Source: Fuerstiella sp. | GTDB lineage: Bacteria > Planctomycetota > Planctomycetia > Planctomycetales > Planctomycetaceae | DNA length: 64,000 nucleotides | Direction of reading: 5' to 3' | Assembly: GCA_029245955.1 (NCBI GenBank) | Contig: JAQWOH010000076.1 | Coordinates: 62,001-126,000 of the forward strand | Part shown: positions 38,206 through 47,033 of the stretch, piece by piece | Layout: each line of letters begins with the position of its first letter | Position numbering within the stretch: the first letter of the stretch is position 1 | Notes under the pieces: model-generated | Told to the model about the DNA's origin: nothing | Databases searched by the model: none | The model's input: only the letters and a program-made list of their open reading frames with translations | Program-made: the position numbers and the translations under genes

Positions 38206-39036
38206 ATGTTGCCCGACCCGGAACAGATTCGCCGCGTTCTAAGAAATTTCCTGTCGGATTCCTCGCAGTGTGAAGCTGCCATGCGAGACTTGCTGCAGCT
38301 TGCGGAATCGGAAACGATCGACGGGGCGGATGTGGATATCGGGCGTGCATCACGCTGTGGGTTTCCCGAAGTCATCTTTGGAGAAGGTAAGTCCCCTCAG
38401 CTGATTGTCGAAATCCTGCAACGTCAGCATACAGCCGGGCAACGTGGATTCGTCACGCGAGTTTCACAGAATCAGGCCAGCGTTATCGCAGCCTCATTTC
38501 CGGACAGCCAGCACAATCCGATTGCTCGTACTGTCATGATTCCTGCTGCCACCGACGTCGGCGAGAGTGCGGCTGGGGCCCTGGCTGAAGACGAACTACT
38601 GGTGGCGGTTGTCACCGCCGGCAGTTGCGACGCCGCAGTCGCGCAGGAAGCTGTGGAAACGCTGCGGTGGATGAATGTCGCAAACACCCTGATTGAGGAC
38701 GTCGGCGTGGCCGGCCCACAGCGATTACAGAAACATATTTCCGTTCTGCGAAACGTCACCGCCATCGTTTGTGTCGCGGGGATGGAAGCGGCCCTTGCTC
38801 CCGTGGTGGGGGGGCTTGTCGGATGTCCCGTCATTGGCGTACCGACGTCCGTAGGGTACGGCGCATCGTTTGGAGGCATCACAGCCATGTTCTCCATGCT
38901 GACCTGTTGTGCATCGAATGTAGTAACCGTCAATATCGATGCCGGCTTTCGAGGTGGCTACGTTGCAGGAATGATCGCGATCGGTGCCGATTGTGGCCGG
39001 AATACTGACACACCGGAGGCGGCCGGCAATGACTGA
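38206..39036 (+). CDS. larB: nickel-pincer cofactor biosynthesis protein LarB
   Basis: 276 residues from an ATG at 38206 (a TTG lies six bases earlier). It has an N-terminal helical part, then a PurE-like AIR carboxylase domain with VVTAGSCDAAVAQEA, CVAGMEAALAPVV, GVPTSVGYGASFGG and VTVNIDAGFRGG. LarB carboxylates and hydrolyses nicotinic acid adenine dinucleotide in the synthesis of the lactate racemase cofactor. larC, larE and larA are not in the window, so partners would be elsewhere or this copy is standalone. The stop overlaps the vsr start by 8 nt, which suggests coupling. Confidence 0.9.
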   Translation: MLPDPEQIRRVLRNFLSDSSQCEAAMRDLLQLAESETIDGADVDIGRASRCGFPEVIFGEGKSPQLIVEILQRQHTAGQRGFVTRVSQNQASVIAASFPDSQHNPIARTVMIPAATDVGESAAGALAEDELLVAVVTAGSCDAAVAQEAVETLRWMNVANTLIEDVGVAGPQRLQKHISVLRNVTAIVCVAGMEAALAPVVGGLVGCPVIGVPTSVGYGASFGGITAMFSMLTCCASNVVTVNIDAGFRGGYVAGMIAIGADCGRNTDTPEAAGND

Positions 39037-39457
39037 CGTTCATTCGCCAGAGCAGCGTTCGTTCAACATGTCGCGAATCCGCAGCAAGGACACGAAGCCG
39101 GAACTGATTGTCCGATCTCTGGTTCACCAGACGGGCTTCCGTTTCCGACTACATCGCAGCGATCTGCCGGGCAAGCCGGACCTGGTATTACCGCGACACA
39201 AGAAGATCATATTCGTCCACGGCTGCTTCTGGCACATGCACCGTTGCCGTTACGGCCGAGTCGAACCGAAGACGAATACTGATTTCTGGCAGGCCAAACG
39301 GACCGCCAATGTGGAACGAGACCGCCGCAACCTGAAACAGCTGCGACGCGCCGGCTGGCAGACACTGACCATCTGGGAATGCTGGACGCGTGAACCGGAA
39401 TCGAAAGTCATCCCGCGTCTGGAAGCGTTTCTGACAGCGAGCTTTACGTGCGAGTGA
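39029..39457 (+). CDS. vsr: very short patch repair endonuclease (Vsr)
   Basis: 142 residues from an ATG at 39029 inside the 3' end of larB. Family motifs are NMSRIRSKDTKPE, RLHRSDLPGKPDLVL with the catalytic Asp, IIFVHGCFWHMHRC with metal and zinc ligands, and WQAKRTANVERDRRN followed by WECW. Vsr nicks at T:G mismatches made by deamination of 5-methylcytosine and usually sits next to a cytosine methylase. No such methylase is in the window. Its 3' end overlaps the convergent DUF1549/DUF1553 gene by 14 nt. Confidence 0.92.
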   Translation: MTDVHSPEQRSFNMSRIRSKDTKPELIVRSLVHQTGFRFRLHRSDLPGKPDLVLPRHKKIIFVHGCFWHMHRCRYGRVEPKTNTDFWQAKRTANVERDRRNLKQLRRAGWQTLTIWECWTREPESKVIPRLEAFLTASFTCE

Positions 39458-42400
39458 TGACTTCGTGCAGGTTCAGAATCACACGGGCGACGGCCGTCCA
39501 TGCGGCCAGTTCAGCCGGGCTGACGTTTGACGGCGCTGCCGACTGCCCAACCTTTACCAGCGCGTCTGCCTGACTTGGAGCGGCAGTAAACTGCTGTCGC
39601 TGTTTCTCCAGCAGGGTCTTCAGCACAGCGACTTCATCAGCGGCAGGGTCGCGGGAAAGACAGCGACGAAACACAAATTTAAGACGTGATTCGGTCGACG
39701 CTCCACCCTCAGCAATCGTCATTGCAGCCAGCGTTCGAGCGGCCTCCACAAAACTCGGATCGTTCAGCAGGACCAGTGCCTGCAGACTGTTATTGCTCCG
39801 TGATCGTTCAACGGTACATTCCTCGCGAGTGGGCGCGTCAAAGGATCGCATCGCCGGGTGCAGAAAGGTGCGACACCAGTATGTGTACAGACCCCGCCGG
39901 TATTGATTGTCGTCGTTGTCGTGCTGCCACTTGCGAGTCGGAAAATTGAGGTGAGCCCAGTACCCTGCCGGTTGATAGGGTTTGGCGCTGCGGCCGCCGA
40001 CCTTATCAACCAGCAGTCCGGACACAGCCAGAGCGTTGTCTCGAATGAACTCCGCATCCAGGCGATATCGTGACTGATAAGCCAGCCAATCATTGAACGG
40101 ATCGGTTTCCCTGAGCTCCGGAGTGACCATGGAAGTTCGCCGATAAGCATCGGACGATACAATCAACCGTATCACATGCTGAATATCCCATCCGCTTTCA
40201 CGGAATTCAACTGCCAGCCAGTCCAGCAGTTCAGGATGAGTCGGCCAGCTCCCCTGCGACCCGAAATCATCAGCCGTCTTGACGATTCCTTTGCCGAAGA
40301 ACTGCTGCCACAGACGATTCACGAAGACTCGCGCTACCAAAGGATTTTCATCATCCACCAACCACTGTGCCAGATGCAGCCGTGAGGCGCGGCCTTCAAC
40401 GGAAACCGGCTTCAGAAAATGCGGAACTTGAGGGTTGGCGACTTTGCCGCTCTCATCCATCCAGTTTCCTCGCGCCAGAACCCGTATCTCGCGTGGATCC
40501 TGCGTACGCGTTACCAGCGTTTCAGGGATCTGCTTTTCCAGTGTCTCCCGATCTTTCTTTGTCCGGGTCAGCAGACCCCGCGTCTCTGCCAGCAGTGGAG
40601 CAAGACTGCGATAATACACCGTCTGCGCCGACTTTTGCTCATCCGAAACGGAAGGCCACGCCTCCAGCGTCGCCACCTGAGAACTGGACAGACCAAAGGC
40701 GTTGTCCTGCAACCCCGGGTTTTCGGCCGTTGATGTACTGAGCCGAAGCAGACCGATGTTGTGAAAATCGACGGCTTCCTGCTTCAGCGTAACGACCAGT
40801 CGATCACCGGCAGCAAGGTCGATCGGAGCAGCAAAGCGGAATACTGCCCGCGGATCCCTTTCCGATGTCACCTGACCATCGACGGCCCAACCTGTGTCGG
40901 ACTTGCCATCCAGTGCATTTGCGACGGGCCAGCCTTTCTGTTCAAAACTAGCAACTGCGTCCTTGATCGCAATCTGGTGTTCACCGCCATCATCGTTACG
41001 AATCTGTGTCACCGTGATCCCGGACAACACAAAGTTTCCGTTTCCCGGAGGCCTGGACAACGACTTCTTCGTGAACGATTCGTGGCGCAGAGTTTCCAGT
41101 CGCAGCCCTGTCAACTTGCCGGCGGACGGCGAAACGATGATGGTCAATGTGTCATGCTTCGGCAACGTTCCCGAAGTCAGGATACTGCCGTCATCCCGCA
41201 GCGACAGGATCTGTCCACTCGTGGACTTCATATCGACCGTCGAGGCGACACCCCAGTTCTTGGGGGTCGACTTCAACTTTTTCTGCAGATCTGCAGCCCA
41301 TGCCTGCATGGCGGCGTCAAGTTCGGGCGTCTGCGTGCTCAGCGTCTTTTGCAACTCTGCAATCAACGCATCAAGTTTGCCCCTTGTTTTCTTTTGCTGC
41401 CGGGATGGCATCTTAACCTGTGGCTGTACACCCACAGGAACATCCTGAATGTCTGCAAAGAACGAAGCGAATTGATAAAAGTCGCTTAGCGAATAGGGGT
41501 CAAACTTGTGTTCGTGGCATTCACAACAGCCCATGGTTGCTCCCAGCCAGACGGCGGAAGCGTTTCGCACTCGATCGGCTGAATACTTGGCAAGATACTC
41601 TTTAGGTTGTGCCCCGCCTTCCCGCGTTGTCATCAACAGTCGATTATAACCGGATGCGATTCGCTGTTCGTCGGTTGCGTTCGGAAGCAGATCGCCGGCC
41701 AGCTGTTCCGTCGTAAACTGGTCGAAGGGCATGTTACTATGAAACGCGTCAATGACGTAGTCACGGTACATCCAGACATCACGATGATTGTCGCCATGAA
41801 TACCGTTGGTGTCGGCATATCGCACAAGGTCGAGCCACAATCCCGTCATGCGCTCTGCGTAGTGGTGCGACGACAGAAGTTCCTCGACGTAGGTTGTCAG
41901 ATTCCCGGTCGACGGATCGGCTGCGAAAAGACGGACCTGATCCGCGGTCGGTGGCAACCCCGTCAGGTCAAATGAAATGCGTCGCACCAGGGTCCTACCG
42001 TCTGCCGGACCCAGAGCCTTGATTCCTTTGCGGTTAAGTGTTTCCTGCACAAACCGATCCACATCGTTGGCCGTATTGCTGACTTCTGTCTTCGGCACAT
42101 CCGGACGAACCAGAGGAAGGTACGACCAGTGCCCCTTCCAGGAGGCTCCGCCTTCGACCCATTGCCTCATCACCAGCTTCTGCTTTTCGGTCAGCGACTT
42201 TCCGGAATCCGGTGGCGGCATCATCAAATCAGGGTCTGTTGTCGTAATACGTTTCAGCAGCTCGCTGTTATCTGCCGACTTTGCGTCAACAACTGTAACA
42301 CCGTCAACTGTGCGAAACAGTCCCTCCCTCTGGTCAAGCCGCAGGTCGGCCTGACGCTGACCGGCATCCGGACCATGGCAGGCGAAACAGGAGTCGGACA

Positions 42401-42494
42401 GCAGTGGACGAACATCGCGATTGAAGTCCACTTCCTCTGCCGCAGAGTGGCAAAGGGACATACAGCCGGTGAGAATCAGGATCGTAGCACGCAT
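39444..42494 (-). CDS. cytochrome-domain DUF1549/DUF1553 protein (PSD1 family)
   Basis: 1016 residues from an ATG at 42494; a longer start at 42542 is less likely. The signal peptide ends near CHSAAE. The cytochrome-like domain has CFACHGPD (about residue 40). DUF1549 follows (DLTGLPPTADQVRLFAADP, LWLDLVRYADTNG) with a second CXXCH in CCECHEHKFDP. A middle beta-rich region (residues about 430-640) precedes DUF1553 (RVFVNRLWQQFFGKGIV ... LNDPSFVEAARTLA). The exported family is strongly expanded in planctomycetes and its activity is unknown. The usual DUF1501 partner is missing; the gene upstream is ubiD-like. Confidence 0.93.
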   Translation of the reverse strand: MRATILILTGCMSLCHSAAEEVDFNRDVRPLLSDSCFACHGPDAGQRQADLRLDQREGLFRTVDGVTVVDAKSADNSELLKRITTTDPDLMMPPPDSGKSLTEKQKLVMRQWVEGGASWKGHWSYLPLVRPDVPKTEVSNTANDVDRFVQETLNRKGIKALGPADGRTLVRRISFDLTGLPPTADQVRLFAADPSTGNLTTYVEELLSSHHYAERMTGLWLDLVRYADTNGIHGDNHRDVWMYRDYVIDAFHSNMPFDQFTTEQLAGDLLPNATDEQRIASGYNRLLMTTREGGAQPKEYLAKYSADRVRNASAVWLGATMGCCECHEHKFDPYSLSDFYQFASFFADIQDVPVGVQPQVKMPSRQQKKTRGKLDALIAELQKTLSTQTPELDAAMQAWAADLQKKLKSTPKNWGVASTVDMKSTSGQILSLRDDGSILTSGTLPKHDTLTIIVSPSAGKLTGLRLETLRHESFTKKSLSRPPGNGNFVLSGITVTQIRNDDGGEHQIAIKDAVASFEQKGWPVANALDGKSDTGWAVDGQVTSERDPRAVFRFAAPIDLAAGDRLVVTLKQEAVDFHNIGLLRLSTSTAENPGLQDNAFGLSSSQVATLEAWPSVSDEQKSAQTVYYRSLAPLLAETRGLLTRTKKDRETLEKQIPETLVTRTQDPREIRVLARGNWMDESGKVANPQVPHFLKPVSVEGRASRLHLAQWLVDDENPLVARVFVNRLWQQFFGKGIVKTADDFGSQGSWPTHPELLDWLAVEFRESGWDIQHVIRLIVSSDAYRRTSMVTPELRETDPFNDWLAYQSRYRLDAEFIRDNALAVSGLLVDKVGGRSAKPYQPAGYWAHLNFPTRKWQHDNDDNQYRRGLYTYWCRTFLHPAMRSFDAPTREECTVERSRSNNSLQALVLLNDPSFVEAARTLAAMTIAEGGASTESRLKFVFRRCLSRDPAADEVAVLKTLLEKQRQQFTAAPSQADALVKVGQSAAPSNVSPAELAAWTAVARVILNLHEVITRT

Positions 42495-42603
42495 AATCAG
42501 TCTGATCGTCAGGTGGGACGGAAGGCGAAGGAACACCCACACTATCAGAGCCTATGGCTCAATTGAACCCTCGACTCGCAGGTTGTCTTGGCGGACGACG
42601 ATT

Positions 42604-44442
42604 TCAGCAGATTCCGTGCAGCGTTCCTCCTCTGGCGAACAATTGATCAACCCGTTTTGAAACATCAGGATCAGATTCCAGGGCGGGTGCCATATGGGGC
42701 TTTATTCGAGCATCAATGATCAGGCTGCCGTGACAGCCCCAGTGTTTCTGCTCCGTAAAATCGGCGACGCCGTGAATGTCGGCGGCAGGGTTAGATCGAG
42801 TAAACGTCACCCACAGAAAATTGCTCAGAGATCGCGCACAGAATTCACTGTCTTCCGTCAGCACAACCAGCGGAAAGCGGTTCAGCACTGAATCGACCAG
42901 AATCTGTCTGCTGAACCTTTCCGCAGCCGGGTCTGTCTGATGAGGTGCCACGGACCAACCCGGTGCGGCAATCGCTATGACGCCGGGAAGACAAACCCTT
43001 GGGTTCTCAAATCCGTCCGGCAGCCACAGATCAGCGGGCACCTGGCTCGGAAGTTCACGCTGCACTCGGCCCGCTGCCGCAATTACCAGTTTCGAACCTT
43101 TGTTCAACCCCGTTCCTGTATAATCAAGAGTGTCAATCGTCGTTCGGGTCTGAAAGTGAAGATCCCGTGTCCAGTCGACTCGTTCCAGTACGTGGCGGAG
43201 GAACGCTTCTATATCGTTGATGTCCAGACCGGGGTTGTCCTGGTACGCCGTGATCAACAGATACTTAGCCAGAGAAAGTTGCCCCTGTCCAAGAATTGCA
43301 TTGGCGTTGGTCAGCAGTTCCTGAGGCTGCCGTTCCTCTGCATATGGTACGTAACGTTCGTTTCCGATCGCCAGCAACAGAGGATGAACGCCGGACTCAT
43401 CCACCGCATGAACGGCATGAACTCCGGGCAGCACGGCTGGAATCGCCGGCCCCGTTAGTTCGTGAATCAGTTCACCAAAGCTGGTGTCTTCCTGCGGAGG
43501 ACGGCCGACAACGGTGAACGGCCAGATGGCATTTTCACGATGGTAGACGTGCTCTACATTCAACACAGGAAAATCATGAGTCAGACTGTAGTAGCCCAGA
43601 TGATCACCGAACGGCCCTTCAGGCAGTTCTTCCGGTGCTATTGTTCCGGTGATGCAAAAATCGGCCTCGCTGCAGATCATCGGGCCATCCCCCTGACGAA
43701 TCATACGTATAGCGTGCCTGGATAAAGCACCGGCAAACGCAACTTCCGGAATCCCTTCCGGCAACGGCATCACAGCGGCCACAGCCATCGACGGTGGGCC
43801 ACCAACAAAAATATTCACGCGCAGTGGTTCCCCCTGAGCAAGGGCGGCCGCATGATGCAGTCCGATGCTGCGATGGATCTGGTAGTGCAGACCGACCTGA
43901 CGATTGGAAGCGTACTGATTACCGCTGATTTGAACTCGGTACATCCCCAGATTGGAATGAATATAACCAGGTCGCTCCGGATGCTCCGTATAAACTTCCG
44001 GCAACGTAATAAAAGCGCCGCCGTCCTCGGGCCAGCTCTTCAATGCCGGGAGCTGGTCCAACGACGTTTCGTGAGCAAGCACGGGGCCGGTTGATCGTTT
44101 TGCGGGCCTCATGGAAAACAGAGTCCGCAGGACAGCAGGTGCGTTGGACGGATGCCTGAGTAATTCTGCAGGATCCTTCTTCAGGCGAATCAGCGCCTGC
44201 ACACCGGCCAGCGCATCCCGAAACATAAACCGAGTGCGATCCATGGTGCCAAACAGATTGCTGACCATTGGAAATCGGCAGTTGCGGACATTGTCAAACA
44301 ACAGTGCCGGACCGCCCGCAGCGTACACCCTGCGATGAATTTCGGCCGCCTCCAGATCGGCGTCAATTTCTTCCGACACCCGGACCAGCATCCGGCGTCG
44401 TTCAAGATCCCGAACACATTGCTGTAGATTCCGATATCCCAT
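42604..44442 (-). CDS. UbiD-family decarboxylase
   Basis: 612 residues, longer than E. coli UbiD (about 500). Conserved segments include GGPALLFDNV near residue 43, the prenyl-FMN binding region around SNLGMYRVQISGNQYASNRQ, and the catalytic segment APEELPEGPFGDHLGYYS, followed by HPLLLAIGNERYVPY. The family catalyses reversible decarboxylation of aromatic or alpha,beta-unsaturated acids and needs prenylated FMN made by UbiX. No ubiX or quinone gene is adjacent, so the substrate cannot be assigned. It is 109 nt upstream of the DUF1549/DUF1553 gene on the same strand. Confidence 0.9.
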   Translation of the reverse strand: MGYRNLQQCVRDLERRRMLVRVSEEIDADLEAAEIHRRVYAAGGPALLFDNVRNCRFPMVSNLFGTMDRTRFMFRDALAGVQALIRLKKDPAELLRHPSNAPAVLRTLFSMRPAKRSTGPVLAHETSLDQLPALKSWPEDGGAFITLPEVYTEHPERPGYIHSNLGMYRVQISGNQYASNRQVGLHYQIHRSIGLHHAAALAQGEPLRVNIFVGGPPSMAVAAVMPLPEGIPEVAFAGALSRHAIRMIRQGDGPMICSEADFCITGTIAPEELPEGPFGDHLGYYSLTHDFPVLNVEHVYHRENAIWPFTVVGRPPQEDTSFGELIHELTGPAIPAVLPGVHAVHAVDESGVHPLLLAIGNERYVPYAEERQPQELLTNANAILGQGQLSLAKYLLITAYQDNPGLDINDIEAFLRHVLERVDWTRDLHFQTRTTIDTLDYTGTGLNKGSKLVIAAAGRVQRELPSQVPADLWLPDGFENPRVCLPGVIAIAAPGWSVAPHQTDPAAERFSRQILVDSVLNRFPLVVLTEDSEFCARSLSNFLWVTFTRSNPAADIHGVADFTEQKHWGCHGSLIIDARIKPHMAPALESDPDVSKRVDQLFARGGTLHGIC

Positions 44443-44714
44443 GGTAATTACTGTAACTCCGGAATCAGCTCAGCACGCAGTAACAGAAGAGCCTCAGTTG
44501 ATCCACTGAAAGAATGCAGGAGCGGTGACAGTATAACTACCGTCAAGCATCGTTCCTGTCCGTAATGACGCACGAATAATAGTTCTACGCAGCATGATTT
44601 CAAAACAGTTCGCAAGTTGTTGCCGGAACGTGGCCCTTTAATCGACGGTCTCGGTTGGTTATTATGAGCCGTCCCGCCTGCCGCCTGCCGCCTTCCTCCT
44701 GCCGTTTGTTGTGC

Positions 44715-46982
44715 ATGTCTAGTTCTGCCAATCTCACAATTCTGCTTCTTTCGATTTTCACCATATCGTTTTCGTCGGTCGTCGCAAACGATGAGGGGCT
44801 GCAACGAGGAGCACGAATATTTGCGGACCAGTGCGCCGGTTGCCATGGTAAGAACGGTGGGGGAACGGCCGACAACTATTCGGCCCGACTGTTCGGAGAC
44901 AAGCCAACAATCGATCTGGCCGAAGTCATCGCTGCGACAATGCCCGAAGATGAAGCCGAATTATGTACGGGCGATGATGCAGTGGCGGTCGCTGAGTGGA
45001 TGCAGTCGGCGTTCTATTCTCCGGAAGCCCAGGCAAGGATTAACCCCCCGCAAACCAAACTCAGCCGCCTGACGGTGGCACAGTACCGCAACTGCGTCGC
45101 GGATCTGGTCGAAAGCTTCACCCGGTCCACTCAGCCTGACGATCGTAAGGGCTTGAACGCTCGATACTATAAATCGCGTCGATTCAGCGAAAAGGACAAA
45201 GTGATCGAGCGTCTTGACGCGAGCATTGACTTCAATTTTGGCGAAGCGACGCCGGACGCGGAGAAGATTCCGAAGGCAGAAGAGTTCTCGATTCGCTGGG
45301 AAGGCTCCGTGGTCGTTGATGAGACGGGGTGGTACGACTTCATTTTGAAGACGGAAAATGGCGCTCGGCTGTTTGTCAATGATCCGCAGACGGCGTTGAT
45401 CGATGCCTGGGTAAAATCGGGCTACGACACGGAGTATCGCGGAGCACTGTTCCTACTGGCCGGGCGAATCTATCCTCTTCGCCTGGAATGGTTCACTTTC
45501 AAAGAAAAGACATCTTCTGTCGGCCTGTGGTGGAAACGCCCTCACGGAACAGATCAGCCGATCCCGGCTCGACATCTCTCGCCACAACGTTCGACACAGA
45601 TCCTGGTCGTCGAAACTCCGTTTCCGCCGGATGACCGAAGCGATGGCTACGTTCGTGGCACTTCGGTCTCAAAAGAATGGGACGAAGCCACAACCTTTGC
45701 TGCCATTGAGACCATCGACAGGTTGTGGCCCATGCTGAAACGAATTGTGCCGGTAGGGAAATCAGAAGAACGTGACGAAAAACTAAGACAGTTCTGCACC
45801 AAGGTCGCAAATCGCGCCTTCCGACGACCAATTTCCGAACACGAAATAAACGTCTACGTGGATTCACAGTTTGACTCGGCCGCCACGGCAGAGGATGCCG
45901 TTCGTCGCAGTATGCTGGCCGTACTAAAATCGCCGCGATTCCTTTACCGCGAAATCGGCGGGCAGCATGATCAGTTCACAAGAGCAGAGCGACTGTCGTT
46001 CGCACTATGGAATTCACCTCCGGATGGCGATCTGTTGAAGGCGGCCGAAAAGGGAAAACTGGACAGCGGCAAACGCCTGCGAGAACAGGCCGAAAGACTC
46101 GTGAATTCGTATCGGGGCCGGATTCAGCTGCACAGATTCCTGCGGGTCTGGCTGAATCTTGAACGGCTCGAAGACATCGGAAAAGACAAACAGGCTTATC
46201 CTGACTTCACGCCACAATTCGCTGCCGATCTGCGAGCATCGCTGGAGTTGCTGCTGGATGAATCCGCTTCAAGTAACGATGGAGGTTTTCAAACGCTGCT
46301 GACAAGTGACGACACTTGGCTCAACAACCGGCTGGCCTCGTTCTACAGCATCGACCAGCAGCAGGAAGATACATTATTTCATAAAGTGAAGTTCGAACCG
46401 GAACTTCGCGCCGGTATCGTGTCTCACCCGTATCTGCTGAGCGGCCTGGCGTATCAGAATACGAGCTCGCCGATTCACCGAGGCGTCTTCCTGTCACGTG
46501 GAATTCTGGGCCGCGCACTGAAGCCGCCTGCCGATTCAGTGGCTCCTCTCTCTCCGGATCTGACGCCGGATCTGACGACTCGTGAACGAGTCAGCCAGCA
46601 AACCAGTCCAACAATGTGCGCGGGCTGTCACAAGATGATTAATTCGCTGGGGTTTGCCCTGGAGGAATTCGACGCCGTGGGACGACATCGTAAAACCGAA
46701 AAAGACAGACCGATTGACGCAGCCGGGTACTACCGCTTGACAACCGGTGAGATCGCCGAATTCAACGGAGCCAACGAATTGGCCGATTTTCTGCTGCAAA
46801 GTCGAGAAACCCACCGTTCTTTTGCACGTCAGTTATTCCATCATATGGTTCAACAGCCGATACTTGCTTATGGACCGCAGTCTATCGACGAGCTGGCACA
46901 GTTTTTCGCTGATCATCAGTTGAGTATGAAGAGTCTGATGGTTGAGATTGCCTGTCGCGCTGCGGAACACGAACAGCCTTAA
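44715..46982 (+). CDS. cytochrome-domain DUF1592-type protein (DUF1587/1592/1588/1585 with PA14-like domain)
   Basis: 755 residues from an ATG at 44715; an ATG at 44664 would add residues from a purine/pyrimidine repeat. A signal peptide is followed by a cytochrome c domain with CAGCHGKNGGG (about residue 40). A DUF1587-like segment starts LSRLTVAQYRNCVADL. A PA14-like beta domain (residues about 150-290, DETGWYDFILKTENGARLFVND) is inserted. The DUF1595/1592/1588/1585 series follows, with RLSFALWNSPPDGDLLKAA, TSSPIHRGVFLSRGILG and a last CXXCH in CAGCHKMINSLGFALEEFD. It forms a pair with the DUF1552 gene 51 nt downstream; both are exported and their function is unknown. Confidence 0.92.
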   Translation: MSSSANLTILLLSIFTISFSSVVANDEGLQRGARIFADQCAGCHGKNGGGTADNYSARLFGDKPTIDLAEVIAATMPEDEAELCTGDDAVAVAEWMQSAFYSPEAQARINPPQTKLSRLTVAQYRNCVADLVESFTRSTQPDDRKGLNARYYKSRRFSEKDKVIERLDASIDFNFGEATPDAEKIPKAEEFSIRWEGSVVVDETGWYDFILKTENGARLFVNDPQTALIDAWVKSGYDTEYRGALFLLAGRIYPLRLEWFTFKEKTSSVGLWWKRPHGTDQPIPARHLSPQRSTQILVVETPFPPDDRSDGYVRGTSVSKEWDEATTFAAIETIDRLWPMLKRIVPVGKSEERDEKLRQFCTKVANRAFRRPISEHEINVYVDSQFDSAATAEDAVRRSMLAVLKSPRFLYREIGGQHDQFTRAERLSFALWNSPPDGDLLKAAEKGKLDSGKRLREQAERLVNSYRGRIQLHRFLRVWLNLERLEDIGKDKQAYPDFTPQFAADLRASLELLLDESASSNDGGFQTLLTSDDTWLNNRLASFYSIDQQQEDTLFHKVKFEPELRAGIVSHPYLLSGLAYQNTSSPIHRGVFLSRGILGRALKPPADSVAPLSPDLTPDLTTRERVSQQTSPTMCAGCHKMINSLGFALEEFDAVGRHRKTEKDRPIDAAGYYRLTTGEIAEFNGANELADFLLQSRETHRSFARQLFHHMVQQPILAYGPQSIDELAQFFADHQLSMKSLMVEIACRAAEHEQP

Positions 46983-47033
46983 CCCCACACAGCCACCGTT
47001 GGTCGATCCACTTCAGCCGAAGCCCCACTTCTC

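Noticed and set aside
44640..44714. Purine/pyrimidine repeat (ctgccgcctgccgcc) as a coding N-terminus of the DUF1592 protein
   Set aside because: The ATG at 44715 directly precedes the signal peptide; the upstream repeat gives low-complexity Pro, Arg and Ser and is probably non-coding.
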